From Tricholoma matsutake (Eukaryota > Basidiomycota > Agaricomycetes > Agaricales > Tricholomataceae), in NCBI GenBank assembly GCA_026075535.2, contig AP026543.1, forward strand, positions 3,968,001-4,032,000: 64,000 bases of DNA. The letters run 5' to 3'. Below, piece by piece: positions 18,541 through 29,110 of this stretch (within the stretch, counting starts at the first letter, position 1; every line of letters begins with the position of its first letter). The notes under the pieces are model-generated. The model was not told the DNA's origin. It saw nothing but the letters and a program-made list of their open reading frames with translations, and searched no databases. The translations under genes were made by a program, and so were the position numbers.

Positions 18541-20193
18541 TAGTGTTTTAAGGTCCAGTTCAGTCTGGTTTTTCGACCCCAAGATGGGCAACCGGCAACC
18601 GCAACCAGTTGCAACTGGTGCCCAACTTAGGGCAACTGCAACCGAACCGACTAGGACCGGTTGCCCTTGAAAAACCAGTTGCCACCAGTTTTTCCAGCAA
18701 TTTTCGATACATATTTTAATTTTACTATATATTAAATACAACTAATTACAACACACCCTGCGAGCAGGTGCTCACAGTGGTGGGGGGTCATTCAGAGAGC
18801 GAAAATAAGAAAATAAGACAAAAGAAAAAGAAAACCTAAAAAAATGATGCCACTCTTGTGTTGGCGGCATGGGTAGGGTCATCCCCTGCATTCATTGTTG
18901 TTGTGGTTGCCCTGCATTCATTGTCATTGTCGCTGCCATTCATTGTCATGTTGTTGCACCCCCCCTGATGCCACGTCAGCATCCCCACCATTGTTCCCCG
19001 TCGTTGTCGTCCTTGTTGTCCATCATCCCTGCATCATCCTCCCCATTCGCTGTCCCTGTTATATGTTGTCCCCAGTCATTCATGTTTGTGTTGTCGTTTG
19101 ATGTCCCCCCATTCCATCTTCGTGCTGTCGTTCATTACCCCCACCCATCTGTGTTGTCAGTCAGCACCACCATCACCCCCTACAAGCAGTGGCTCGCAGG
19201 CGGGGTGGCGGCGCTATGTGACATGGCATTTGTGTGGCATTGTTGTCAAGAAATGGGGCCCGTTGCGGCCCTGTGAGCAGATGCTTACAGCGGCGGCATA
19301 GGGCCAGGGAACGGTGATGGAGGGGGTGTACTTGGGGGCCACACAATGTCGTTATCAACAGGAAAAACATAAAAAGAAAAAGAAAGTTAGTTCATAGTAA
19401 GAAATGAATCATAAAAAACATACCATATGGCCCAAACGACATTCATCGTCATTTGGGCCCACGGGGGTGGTGATGACGACACATCCATGTTGTTGTTGTC
19501 GCTGTTGGCATTGGCTGGTGTTGGCGGTGGCATTGCATTGTGGGAGCATGGGGTGGTGGGCCCGACATCATCATCAAAAGGTTAGAATCTGAAAAGGAAG
19601 AGTATTAGTTAGCCAAAAAGAATGATTTAAGAATGAAAAAAACATACCTGAGGGCCCAAACGACGACTACCATGTCGTCTGGGCCCACTTTCTAGTAATC
19701 CAGCGCAGTATTTTGAGGTAGGAGGTGTAGATGGTAGGGATGATGTGGTGTTGTGGGTCATTCGTGGTCATGGGAGTTGTTTAGAAAGTGGTGCCACTTT
19801 CTTTTTGGGGAGCACAAGCATGACCAAATGGTCTGTGTGCAGCCATGGGGTATATAAGGACTCATGAAACAAGCTCTTTTTGCCCTGGGTTCACATTGCC
19901 CTTTTGTATACTGTAAATATAAGTACAAGTAGACTACATTAGTTATATTTTTTCAAATACAGTACATAAATTTACTTAAGTAGTATGGGATATGTAGAAC
20001 TGTAAGAAGACTGGTTGCAACTGATTGCAACCAGTTTTCGAACGGTTTTCAAGTATTCTGAAATAGAGGCAACCGGCAACCCAACTGCCCCCTGAAACCA
20101 AGCAACTGCAACTGACGGTTCGGTTGCATTCGGTTGGGTTTGGTTAGGTTGCGGTTTTTTTTCCGGTCCATTGGACCAGACCTTTAAACACTA
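18541..20193 (-). mobile_element. Non-autonomous hAT element N2
   Basis: The element is flanked by a perfect 8-bp duplication GTAGGTAG (18533-18540 and 20194-20201). The termini are TAGTGTTTTAAGGTCC and, inverted, TAGTGTTTAAAGGTCT. Read on the minus strand it has a TATA box (19851-19859), the palindrome GAAAGTGGTGCCACTTTC (19784-19801), a hairpin at 19653-19686 followed by a GT-AG intron-like segment (19647 down to 19589), a second hairpin-donor pair (19429-19461, GTATGTTTT downstream), and CTGTGAGC-type short hairpins (19271-19290, 19180-19199, 18758-18777). AACC/GGTT-rich arrays lie at both ends. There is no transposase. A partial copy is at 33244-33943. Confidence 0.88.
19851..19859 (-). 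promoter_or_regulatory. TATA box inside hAT-N2
   Basis: CCTTATATACCCC on the minus strand is followed by GTGGCTGCACACAGACCATTTGGTC, matching the leader of N1. See hAT-N1 for the shared layout. Confidence 0.5.
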
Positions 20194-20201
20194 GTAGGTA
20201 G

Positions 20202-21304
20202 TGTCTCCATGTTTCTAGCACTCAGATTACTCCCAGTAGTTCCCTGTCATATATCTTGTAATTTCTTTCTGCTTCATTGAAAGAATGTGAGATGTAGCCA
20301 CATGGGTGCCAGTCTCCATTGGTGTCCTGTTGTCTGAGTACCGCACCTGTTGCAAACTTCGAGGCATCAGATTCCACCACAAATGGCTTTGTTGCATCTG
20401 GCATCAGCAGCACTGGGGCTTTGTTGAACTTCCTTTTTAGCGCATTGAATGACTGCTGGCAGTCGTTCGTCCATTCAAATTTCTGGTTCTTCTTTGTCAA
20501 ATCATTCAGCGGTCTGGCCAGATCCGCAAAGTGTCCGATGAATCTTCGATAGAAGTTCCCAAATCCTAAGCAGGATCTCACGTCCTTCACTGTCTTTGGC
20601 GTGGGCCAGTCCTTGATCCCAGCCAGTTTGGTGTTGTCCATTGCAAGTTCGTTGGGCCTGACAATCATGCCCAAGAAGTTGACTTCTTGCACATTGAACT
20701 TGCACTTCTCTATTTTCAGGTAGAGATCACATTGCCGTAGTTGTTTGAGGACCCTTTCAGTCCTTGTCCTGTGTTCTTCTTCTGTCTTCAAGAAGATCAG
20801 GATGTTGTCCATATAGACGACGAGCCATCCTTCATCTAGCATGTCTCGGAAGAGATCGTTCATCATGGCCTGGAATGTTGCCGGTGAGTTGCACAGTCCA
20901 AAGAACATCACCATCAGCTTGAATAGGCCCTGGTTAGTCTTGAACGCTGCCTTCCACTCGTCTCCTTTCTTTATCCATATGTTATGATATCCCCATCGAA
21001 TATCAAGTTTCATGAAAAATTTCGCTCCCTTCAGCTTGTCCAAGAGGTCTCCAATCAGTGGCAGGGGGTAGTTGTTTCGGATTGTCCCTTCATTCAGATA
21101 GTGATAGTCTTGGCAAGGTTGCAGAGCATCAGAGTCCTTCTTCGACACGAAGAAGAATGGGGATGCCATGGGTGATTTTGATGGTCGGATGCATCCTTTC
21201 TCCAGGTTTTCGTCTAGAAACTCATTGAGTTTCTCTTGCTCTTTCGGTGTCAGTGGGTAGACTTTGCAATCCTTTGGTACAAAGCCTTCCTTCAGGTTGA
21301 TCAC
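20202..21304 (-). pseudogene. Reverse transcriptase and RNase H (proximal), gypsy E copy 1
   Basis: The frame from 21304 to 20222 carries the RT motifs in order: [54 protein letters not shown], the catalytic box as YMDN in place of [12 protein letters not shown] and [13 protein letters not shown]. RNase H begins with [16 protein letters not shown]. The loss of the second catalytic Asp and the TGA at 20222 (LLGVI*VLETW) show decay. The upstream linker ([12 protein letters not shown]) is in the same frame. Confidence 0.9.
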
Positions 21305-22234
21305 ATGATCCCATGGTTTCGATTCCGGGAATCGTTCGGATGTGGCTTTCTCGAATACCTGTCTGTATTTCTGGTATTCTGGTGGCAGTACGTCATCCAG
21401 GGTCTGTTGGCTAGTCTCCTTTCCCTCCTCTCGTTCATGCGCTAGTTGTTGAGATATGTATATATGTCTTTGCTCTGATCCATATGTCCGAGTTGAGTAG
21501 GTACCGTGGGGAGTCTTTGCTTCTTGTAAGCCTGTTGATCGTTTTCGTTTTCCAGATGTATCTGTGTGTTGGCTCTCAATGTTCCTCCGTCAGGGGCAGT
21601 TCTATGTCTGGTCTGAATAGGCCAATGACCAGTTCACCTTGTATGTATGCAATCAATATTGAGTCATCCTCAATTGCATCTTGTTTGGGGTGCTGGTTCA
21701 TTGCTCATATTTCCATGCCTGTGTCTGCCAATAGTTCTTCATCGGGTACCTCTTCGATCTTTACTTGAGGGGGGGTCTCCCTGGGCATCGGTACTCTGGT
21801 TTCAGTAGTACCATAATCTGGGGTTCCATAATCGCATATCGGGGTAGCCTCCTGACAAGGGTTTTTTGTCCTGTTTTGTAGTGCCATTTTCAAGTTCTGT
21901 TTGCCGGTGCTTCCCTCCCCTGTGGAGGTCAGCAAGTTTTTCATCTTCTGCAAGATTTGTCGTGTTTTGTTGCATTCATTGCTTCCAGCTGCTTCTTTTT
22001 CTGATTTTCTTGGGTCTTGGCAACAGCACGTCATGCTGCTTCGAGATTTCTGGCTTCCTTAGGAGCGTTGTTGCTTCTGGTTTTTGCGACAGTTATCTGG
22101 GTGGAATTTAGTTCTTTGGCTTTCTTTTTGGAAAGCCTTTCCTTTGTCCTTGCCATGGCCAGTTGTGCTTGGGCAAGGCTCCTTTCTTTTTGTTCAGAGA
22201 GCCTCTGTCTTGTCTTGGCCACGATGCGTCAAAT
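21305..22234 (-). pseudogene. Protease-RT linker with coiled-coil repeats, gypsy E copy 1
   Basis: The region encodes a charged helix built from two repeats of about 23 residues (MAKTRQRLSEQKERSLAQAQ, MARTKERLSKKKAKEL) at 22031-22222. An acidic stretch (VKIEEVPDEELLADTG) and the block [17 protein letters not shown] follow. Frames change several times. Copy 2 has three repeat units in the corresponding place (29888-30075). Confidence 0.6.
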
Positions 22235-22783
22235 TCATGCCATCTTGTCGTTTGGAGCCTCCCTTCCAGTATCGACCCTGGGGAGGTTTAGGGTGTTAGG
22301 GAGGGCCTGTTCGGCTCTTCTTGTCTTCTCCAAGAATTGTTGGATTCGAGCCCGTCGGTCTTCATTTCGGAACTCAAGAGTTCCTTTCTTCCAGTCAATA
22401 ATCGGGTTCACCTCCCGCAGCCATGACAGGCCCAGGATTACTGATTCCTTGCCTAGTCCAGTGACTAGGTATTCCATTGGGTAGCTCTGTCCATTGATGT
22501 GGAGCCTCCCTTTCACATACCTGTTGATCGTTTGTTGCTTGTTCAGGGTTCCATCTACATTTGTGGCCTGGATGGTATAGCCTAAGGGATATGTCTTGAT
22601 CCCTTCTCGTTCGACGAATTTTGGGTCGATAAAGACTCCTCCTGCTCCAGAGTCGAGGAGCGCATTCATTGCAATGTCTTTTCCGTTGTCCGACTCAGCT
22701 ACCTGAATATACAGGTGCATAGATTGTCTATTCATGGTAGCTAAGAGTACAGATCCTATGGAGACTTCAGTGGTGACTGGCAT
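22235..22783 (-). pseudogene. Retroviral-type aspartic protease, gypsy E copy 1
   Basis: ALLDSGAGGVFIDPKFV holds the catalytic DSGA motif, and VILGLSWLREVNPIIDW is the conserved ILG-type second half. The 182-codon frame begins MPVTTEVSIGSVLLAT. The protein would process Gag-Pol. The frame itself looks open; the neighbouring frames are broken. Confidence 0.85.
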
Positions 22784-22833
22784 CGTATCAGGCCGCTGTT
22801 CTAAAAACCCGATTCCTCCAAGAGGTTAAGGGC

Positions 22834-23930
22834 TCATTCTTTCTCTTCTTCATCTAGTTCATCCAGCATTATGCAGATTCTCTGGTAGGTGTCCACCCCA
22901 GTCCTTTTCTGGGTGAAGTGGTTTTGGTAGGGAGGAGGTGCTGACCCTGTCTGGGTGGGGTCTTTTCCATCCTTGTGGTCGGATGATCGGTGTCCGGGTT
23001 GGTGGCAGATGAAACACAATCCCTTTCGGAGGTGTTCCACGCATTCTTGGTTTGTCAGTCGGTTGATGTCGAGAGAGGGCTGTCCTTTCTTCATCATTTC
23101 TTTCATCTTCTGGTTCTGCCTGGTCTTTCCCAGGATAGCCATGGCTTCCATTGGCCTTCATATTTCGAAGCTGCCTTTATCCAGCCTTCGAGAGTGTTGG
23201 GTACCATCTCCATCATGTGTACCCTCTTCAGTAATTTGGGGTGCAGTCCATCCATGAAGTACTCGATCATGGCTGCATCTTCTGTGATTCCCGTCCTGTC
23301 TTTCAGGATGCAGAAGTTTGCCACATATTCTTCGAGGTTCCCTGAACCCTGTTTGAGATTCTTGATCTCGGTCTTTGCTGTTCCGGTGTCATCGATTGGT
23401 GAGAAGGCCTCTAAGACCTTCTGTCAGAAGTCTGCATATTCACTGAATCCCTCGGATTGGTGTTGGTTGATGAATGCCTGTGCCCAGGCAGCTGCTGTCC
23501 CTCCATTCATGAAGGACAGTGTGAAGATGATCTTTTTGTCGTTCATGTCATAGACCTGGTTGTTGATTCGCAAGTACAGGTCTATCTCCTGCAGGAACTT
23601 GGCGGTCTTGGTCCGCTCTCCTGAGAAGTCTGTGGGTGATCGGATTCAAATGTCCTTCGCAGACGTCATGGGTGTGGTTGTGGCAGGTTTGGACATCTCG
23701 TTATAGAGGTCGTCAATTTCGTCTGTTAGGAAGTGGGTAGATGTTTCAAGTGGGGGTGTGTGTGGTTGTTCAAAGTCTTCGTCAGTGAGGAAATCTCCTC
23801 TTTGTCTTTCGGTTGATCTGTAGAACCAACGCTGTGCTGGGGTTGAGTAATGGACTAGTCTTCCATTGTATCAGTACCAAGATGAACCTGGCTGTGGTTC
23901 TGCTTCTCTTGGTGGTTGGTCTGGGGTTTG
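22834..23930 (-). pseudogene. gag of gypsy E copy 1
   Basis: The N-terminal part (23930 to 23560) gives PQPGSSWYWYNGRLVHY, then a capsid-like domain with YDMNDKKIIFTLSFMNGG, GTAAAWAQAFINQHQSEGF, LEEYVANFCILKDRTGI and IEYFMDGLHPKLL. It ends with a zinc-knuckle-like CFICHQPGHRSSDH, in which a fourth Cys is not seen. TGA stops occur at DI*IRSP and ADF*QKVL. Copy 2 (32431-33243) is homologous throughout. Confidence 0.8.
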
Positions 23931-23936
23931 TCTAGA

Positions 23937-24053
23937 CTTACCTAATAAAATTTCATTTTTATTTTATTATGTTGAATTATGCTACATGACACTACATGCA
24001 TGGGGCATGAGAATTTTATTTTGCACCTGTCAATATGTACATGCATGTATGCA
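23937..24053. other. AT-rich spacer
   Basis: No gene is seen. This is the remnant of sequence between the broken 5' end of gypsy E copy 1 and hAT-N3. Confidence 0.4.
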
Positions 24054-25660
24054 TAGTGCTTAAAAGTCTGGTCCAACAGACCAAAAAAAGACTTGGACAC
24101 TGAACTGCACCTTAACTGATGTAACCAGACTTTTGCTCCCAGTTTGACCACTTCTTGAAGCAGTCCAGTCCTCAATTTTCATTCTTACTAGGACTGTCAA
24201 GGACTGGTTTAGACTGGTTCTCAACTAGACTTATGGTCCCTAAGTTAGAACATAACAAATGTATAACTATGTACATATCCAGGCTACCTGATCATGGGAA
24301 CAAAACCCGTGAGTCAGGTCACCATGAAGCATGGGTTCCTTTCCCGCAATGATATATCCTGTGCCTCAGGGCACCATGAGGTGTGGGTTTCTCATTTCTG
24401 TAGTAATTTGTTGAAAAGATATGAAATTATTACAGAAATAAGAAACCTGCACCTCATGGTGCCTAGTGATTGTCAAGGGTATTGAAACCCATGCGGGTAT
24501 TAGCCATGGGTAGTTGCAGGTGTGGTATGGGTACAAAATTTGTGACCCTCCACAAACCTGTACCCACAGCGTGGGTTGGCAGGTTTCATTAGCACTCAGT
24601 TCTGCATTTGAAAATGTGTCAACAACAGAAAACATGTGACTCCATCATGGTTGACTCAACAACATGTCAACAACAACAACATCAACCACACCACAGGCTC
24701 AACAATGGGCGGTAACAACAAGGGTGACACAACAGCAGCAACAACAACAAAAACTGGGGCTTGAGGCCCAGGTATGTTTTTCTTTCTTGCTAACCTATGC
24801 ACTGTGAAACGAGGCCCAGATGACTACAAATGTTGTCCGGGCACCAGGTAAGTTGTTTTTTATGTTCTTTTCTAGTTATCTTCAACTAACTAATCTTTTC
24901 TTTTGATTTTTAGGTTATAATGATGTCACAGCCCCTGAGGCGGTGCAACCTACAGCTGCCCACACCACTGCTGTGAGCCTCTGCTCACTGGGTGGACAAT
25001 GGAGCAGCAACAATGAACAATGCCCCCAGCCCCACAAGCCACTGCTCATAGGGTAGGTCATGGGTGCTAACAGCCAACAATGAGGGATAATGGGACAGAG
25101 ACGACAGGAGCAGGGAGACCCAAGAAGTGGGATACCCACCAGGTATGCACCCCTATGCCCATAATCAGCCACATCAATGCTAACACCATCTATCCCCACC
25201 AAAACAGAATCAGCAGCATCTCAACACAACACGGCTGAAAAGGGGACCCACCACAACCACAGCTCCCCTCCATGGCTGTGAGCACCTGCTTGCAGGATGG
25301 GTTGAGCTGATGGCCAGTGACAGATGACAATGATGACTGATAGTGACCCCCATGCCTACAAGTAACTGCTTGTAGGGTGGATTGCAGGTGCTACCAGATG
25401 ACAACAGGGACAATAGGGGGGATGAACAGTCCCAGCATCACCAAACTCTACAAGGCATGACATGGCACCCACCCCCGACAACAAATGCTGCACCACCTGT
25501 TCCCAGCCTCATGAGCAACTGCTCATGGGGTGGATCGCAGGTGGAACAGTGATGATGAGACAACAGGGGATGATGACAGCCATTGACAGGGCAACAATTC
25601 CCTGTACCTACTCCTCCAACCCTGTGAACAATGATGGAGGCGACTGGCTCAAGCTAGCAC
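24054..25660 (+). mobile_element. Truncated non-autonomous hAT-like element N3
   Basis: The left terminus TAGTGCTTAAAAGTCTGG matches the hAT-N2 end. The right end is missing because the LTR of gypsy E copy 2 starts at 25661. Inside are a 94-bp palindrome (24370-24463), GGGTA-rich arrays, a hairpin (24815-24846) followed by an intron-like segment 24848-24913 (GTAAGTTG, branch CAACTAACTAAT, end TTTTTAG), and five short hairpins of the CTGTGAGC type (24971-24990, 25033-25051, 25276-25295, 25356-25375, 25510-25527). It has no coding capacity. Confidence 0.7.
24370..24463. repeat. 94-bp imperfect palindrome in hAT-N3
   Basis: GGCACCATGAGGTG with the following GGTTTCT...TGTAGTAATTT pairs with AAATTATTACA...AGAAACCTGCACCTCATGGTGCC around a short loop near 24415. 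A few mismatches are present. Confidence 0.8.
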
Positions 25661-26363
25661 TGTTAAGGGTGAAGCCTCAACCACTTGATCTAGTCAATGT
25701 CGTTCAATGAGGTGCTTCCTCGATGAGTCGTTCGGCACTAGTCTTACTCGGAGCATCCAATGTAAGATGGATAGTGCACTCTAGCAGGCCTTCTGCATAG
25801 AGTCATTTGGGTTCACGCAATAAGGGGCTTCCTTAGTGGTTTTGAGTAAGTTCACCTACTAAGGGGCTTCCTTAGTAGTTTCGAGTAAGTTTGTGAGTTA
25901 TGAGTTAAGACTGTAGATTGCCTAGATCTAAACTAAGGACATCCCTACTACAACTCACAGTACTTATACTAGGAGGGAGGTCCTTATTGTCCAATCGGAA
26001 AGGTAGATGCATATCAAGTAAGAATAGAAACAATAAGCCTCATGCCTTGCATGAGGCATCTGATGTCAAGGAGTGCTGTGGCACAGCATGTCGATCATGA
26101 GAGTCCAATGTCATGGACCCAATGTCAAGGAGTCATTGCATCACAGCAGGTGTGGGAGTGGGTTTGGGTGCATGGAGTCACCATGCATCAAGGGTGCCTT
26201 CTGCGGGAAGGGGATCGAATGCATGTCATCAATATGCATTGTGTGTGTGTCTGGTGTCAAGGGCATGCCTTGGGCATGAGTCAGGGAGTGCCTCCTGTCT
26301 GGAGGGGATTGTCAGGCATGTCAGGTCGGTCAGGTTCCATGAGTTACAAGAAAAATTGTAACA
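25661..26363 (-). repeat. 3' LTR (family D) of gypsy E copy 2
   Basis: In plus orientation it begins TGTTAAGGGTGAAGCC and ends AAATTGTAACA; on the minus strand this is TGTTACAATTTTTC to CTTAACA, the same as the solo LTR at 14163-14871. It abuts the polypurine tract (TTACCCCCTTGC in plus sense). Length is 703 bp. Hairpins with loop AAGCC (GGCTT in plus sense) lie at 25817-25838 and 25856-25878, and weaker ones at 25705-25728 and 25778-25804. Confidence 0.8.
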
Positions 26364-26629
26364 TTACCCCCTTGCTATGGTTGAAAGTTCCACACTTCGA
26401 CCTAAATCTTTGTTTCTCCTCTGGGGTCAAATCGGTTGTGGTGTGGATATATCATTGGATCGGCAACTGGGTGAAATGGATGGAGGAATCATTCATATCC
26501 AAACTTGGACTGTGATTGGGTTCTTTTTGTTCTATACTGCCCCTAACAGTGGTGTCAGGGAGTTGGTGATGTCGTCAGAAGGGGAGGGGTCTGAAGGGTT
26601 CTTGCAGTATCAGGGGAGATCATCGCAGT

Positions 26630-26790
26630 TTTACATCTTTGTGGATGGTTGGTAGTTTAACGTCTCTCCAGACAATCGTAGTTTAATGTCTTTGCGGATG
26701 ATTGGTAGTTTAACGTCTCTGCGGATGGTTGGTAGTTTAACGTCTTTGCGGATGGTTGATAGTTTAACGTCTTTGTGGATGGTCAGTAGT
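26630..26790. repeat. 27-bp tandem repeat
   Basis: The phrase TAGTTTAACGTCTTTGCGG recurs about six times with a period of 26-28 bp between 26630 and 26790. It lies in the 3' part of gypsy E copy 2, where copy 1 has the accessory frames. No protein is evident. Confidence 0.8.
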
Positions 26791-26946
26791 TTTCTAGTTA
26801 TGCCCAGTGGTCTGGGGTATCACGGTGTGGGGTGTTGTTTGGAATGCAGCAGTGTCCCTAGTTCTCCATGTCGTCCAAATAAGAGCTGCCTTGCCAGCTC
26901 AAATCCACTTTCTTCATTGCAGTGGGTATTCCACTGAAGGTCTCTC

Positions 26947-27322
26947 CTAGTGTTGCCACTGGCTCAGCCGAGGTTTTTCAATAAAATGGATATAGCATGC
27001 CAGATAAACCTGCTAAATTCACCAGAATATTTGAGCCTATGGACGGGCCCATAAGCCGAGGGGTCGTCTGCCAACATTAGTTGAACTGATCAATCATCCC
27101 TGAGTTATTTAATAAACAAAATTCGGCTTGATGGTTCGGCTTCAAATCAAAGCCGAGTGAATATGTCAAGAAGGGATGATTCGATAAGCTAATGTTGGTG
27201 AAAGACCCCTCAGCTTATGGCCCCATCCATATGCTCAAATATTTTGGTGAATTTAGAGAATATATCTGGTATGCTATATCCATTTTATTGAAAAACCTCA
27301 GCTGAGCCAGTGGCAACACTAG
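26947..27322. mobile_element. Foldback/MITE element
   Basis: CTAGTGTTGCCACTGGCTCAGC at the left is inverted at the right end, and the arms stay complementary, with scattered mismatches, for about 140 bp (for example AGGTTTTTCAATAAAATGG in both). The TAGTG terminus suggests a hAT-derived MITE, but no exact 8-bp target duplication is seen. There is no coding sequence. Confidence 0.75.
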
Positions 27323-27663
27323 GACTCCAACTCTCTCCATAGCGATGGGTTAATTCCCACCAGTGGTCTTCTGCCTGGGGTTAGGCTGTCGTGGTCAAGG
27401 TAGAATTCTTCGGGGAAGTAGTCATCGTCGTCCAATTCTCCCTCGAAGCAACATTCTTCCAATTGTGCTTTTACCCAGCCTAAATCCATCTTCATGCTTC
27501 TCCATGCATAGAGGCAGCATCTTGGGCAAGTCAAGGATACTCTTCTTACCCAGTTGTCTCTTGTCAGCCAGAATATGATTCCATGGGGGCATTCCCAAGA
27601 GGGTTGCCCCAGCAGTCTGTTTGTTCTTAGTGACTGGTCAATGACTCATTGTCCAGTCGCCAT
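27319..27663 (-). pseudogene. Accessory 3' frame of gypsy E copy 2, unrecognised
   Basis: The frame from the Met at 27663 contains one TGA (GQ*VIDQ), then SWECPHGIIFWLTRDNW, LTCPRCCLYAWRSMKMD and an acidic tail with ELDDDD and EEFYLDHDS. The Cys pairs hint at a metal-binding fold, but I do not recognise it. It takes the place of the zinc-knuckle frame of copy 1; only the DNA near 27720-27790 is shared. Confidence 0.4.
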
Positions 27664-27811
27664 GTTCTTTTCATATTTATCAATGGGGGTGAGGGGGAAC
27701 GTGAAGGGCATCAACATTCAATGGATTTCGGGTCAATCATCATTCAGCAGGTGTCAGGGGTGTCATTGTGCAATGTGGGGTGTCAGGGAAAGGGGGATTT
27801 TTGGGTTTTCA

Positions 27812-28065
27812 TCAGAGGTGGCACCTCTTCTTATATGCTGTCAGGATCTTGGGGGCATTCTTCAAGTTTGATTTGGGTTCCCATGTGTTCTCAGATGTTG
27901 GGTAATCAACCCATTTCATGAGGTAACAGTGTGTCTTGCCATGCTTCTTGTGTGCAATGATCACTTCCACTTCATATTCGTTTTCTCCTTCCACGAGGTT
28001 GGGTGGTGGAGTCAGGAAGTTTCACCCATGAGTGTCATTCTCATGGTATCATGTGAGTAAAGCCA
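27812..28065 (-). pseudogene. Chromodomain, gypsy E copy 2
   Basis: EYEVEVIIAHKKHGKTHCYL, MKWVDYPTSENTW and a basic tail match the copy-1 chromodomain almost residue for residue. Just upstream (near 28066) the frame runs directly into RNase H sequence, marking the internal deletion. Confidence 0.8.
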
Positions 28066-29110
28066 CATGGGTGCCAGTCTCCATTGGTGTCCTGTTGTCT
28101 GAGTACCATGCCTGTCATGAAATTTGAGGCGTCAGATTCCACCACGAATGGCTTCGTTGCATCTGGCATCAGCAGTACTGGGGCTTCATTGAATTTCCTT
28201 TTTAGTGCATCAAATGACTGCTGGCAGTCATTCATTCATTTGAATTTCTGGTTCTTCTTCATCAAATCATTCAGTGGTCTGGCCAGATCCATGAAGTGTC
28301 TGATGAATCTTCAATAGAAGTTTCCAAATCCTAAGAAGGATCTTACATCCTTCACCATCTTTGGTGTGGGCCAGTCCTTGATCCCAGCCAGCTTCTTGCT
28401 GTCCATTGTGAGTTCATTGGGCCTGATAATCATGCCCAAGAAGTCAACTTCTTGTACATTGAACTTGCACTTCTCTATTTTCAGATAGAGGTCACATTGT
28501 TGCAATTGTTCAAGGACCCTTTTGGTCCTTATTTGGTGTTCTTCTTCTGTCTTCAAAAAGATCAGGATGTCATCCATATAGATGACAAGCCATCCTTCGT
28601 CTATCATATCTTGGAAGAGATCATTTATCATGGCCTGGAATGTTGCCGGTGAGTTGCACAGCCCAAAGAACATCACCATTGGCTCGAATAGCCCTCGGTT
28701 AGTCTTGAATGCTGCCTTCCACTCATCTCCTTCCTTGATCCATACATTATGATATCCCCATCGAATGTCAAGCTTCATGAAAAATCTTGCTCCCTTCAGC
28801 TTGTCCAAGAGGTCTCCAATCAGCGGCAGGGGGTAGTTGTTCTGGATTGTTCCTTCATTCAGATATCGATAGTCTTGGCAAGGTCATAGAGTCCTTCTTC
28901 AACACAAAGAAGAATGGGGATGCCATGGGTGATTTCAATGGTTGGATTTATCCTTTCTCCAGGTTTTCATCTAGAAACTCATTGAGTTTCTCTTGTTCTT
29001 TCAGTGTCAGCGGGTAGACTTTGCAATTCTTTCAGTGTCAGCGGGTAGACTTTGCAATCCTTTGGTACAAAGCCTTCCTTCAGATCAATCACATGATCCC
29101 ATGGTTTTGA
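28066..29110 (-). pseudogene. Reverse transcriptase and start of RNase H, gypsy E copy 2
   Basis: RT motifs are well kept, including [28 protein letters not shown] and an intact YMDDILIF catalytic box. RNase H begins with [13 protein letters not shown] and stops at the deletion. In-frame TGA occurs at NFY*RF and KFK*MND. A 31-bp tandem duplication of the phrase CTTTCAGTGTCAGCGGGTAG (about 29001-29062) shifts the frame upstream of RT. Confidence 0.85.

Larger units (their letters stand above)
15660..23936 (-). mobile_element. Ty3/gypsy retrotransposon E, copy 1 (chromovirus type), decayed
   Basis: On the minus strand the order is gag, protease, a coiled-coil linker, reverse transcriptase, RNase H, integrase with chromodomain, then two small accessory frames and a polypurine tract (complement of 15660-15672, TTACCCCCCCGC). 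hAT-N2 splits RNase H. The 5' end is lost at 23936: there the match to copy 2 (34100 region) stops inside the leader. Copy 2 (26364-34189) confirms the order but lacks integrase. Numerous in-frame TGA codons make it non-functional. Confidence 0.9.
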
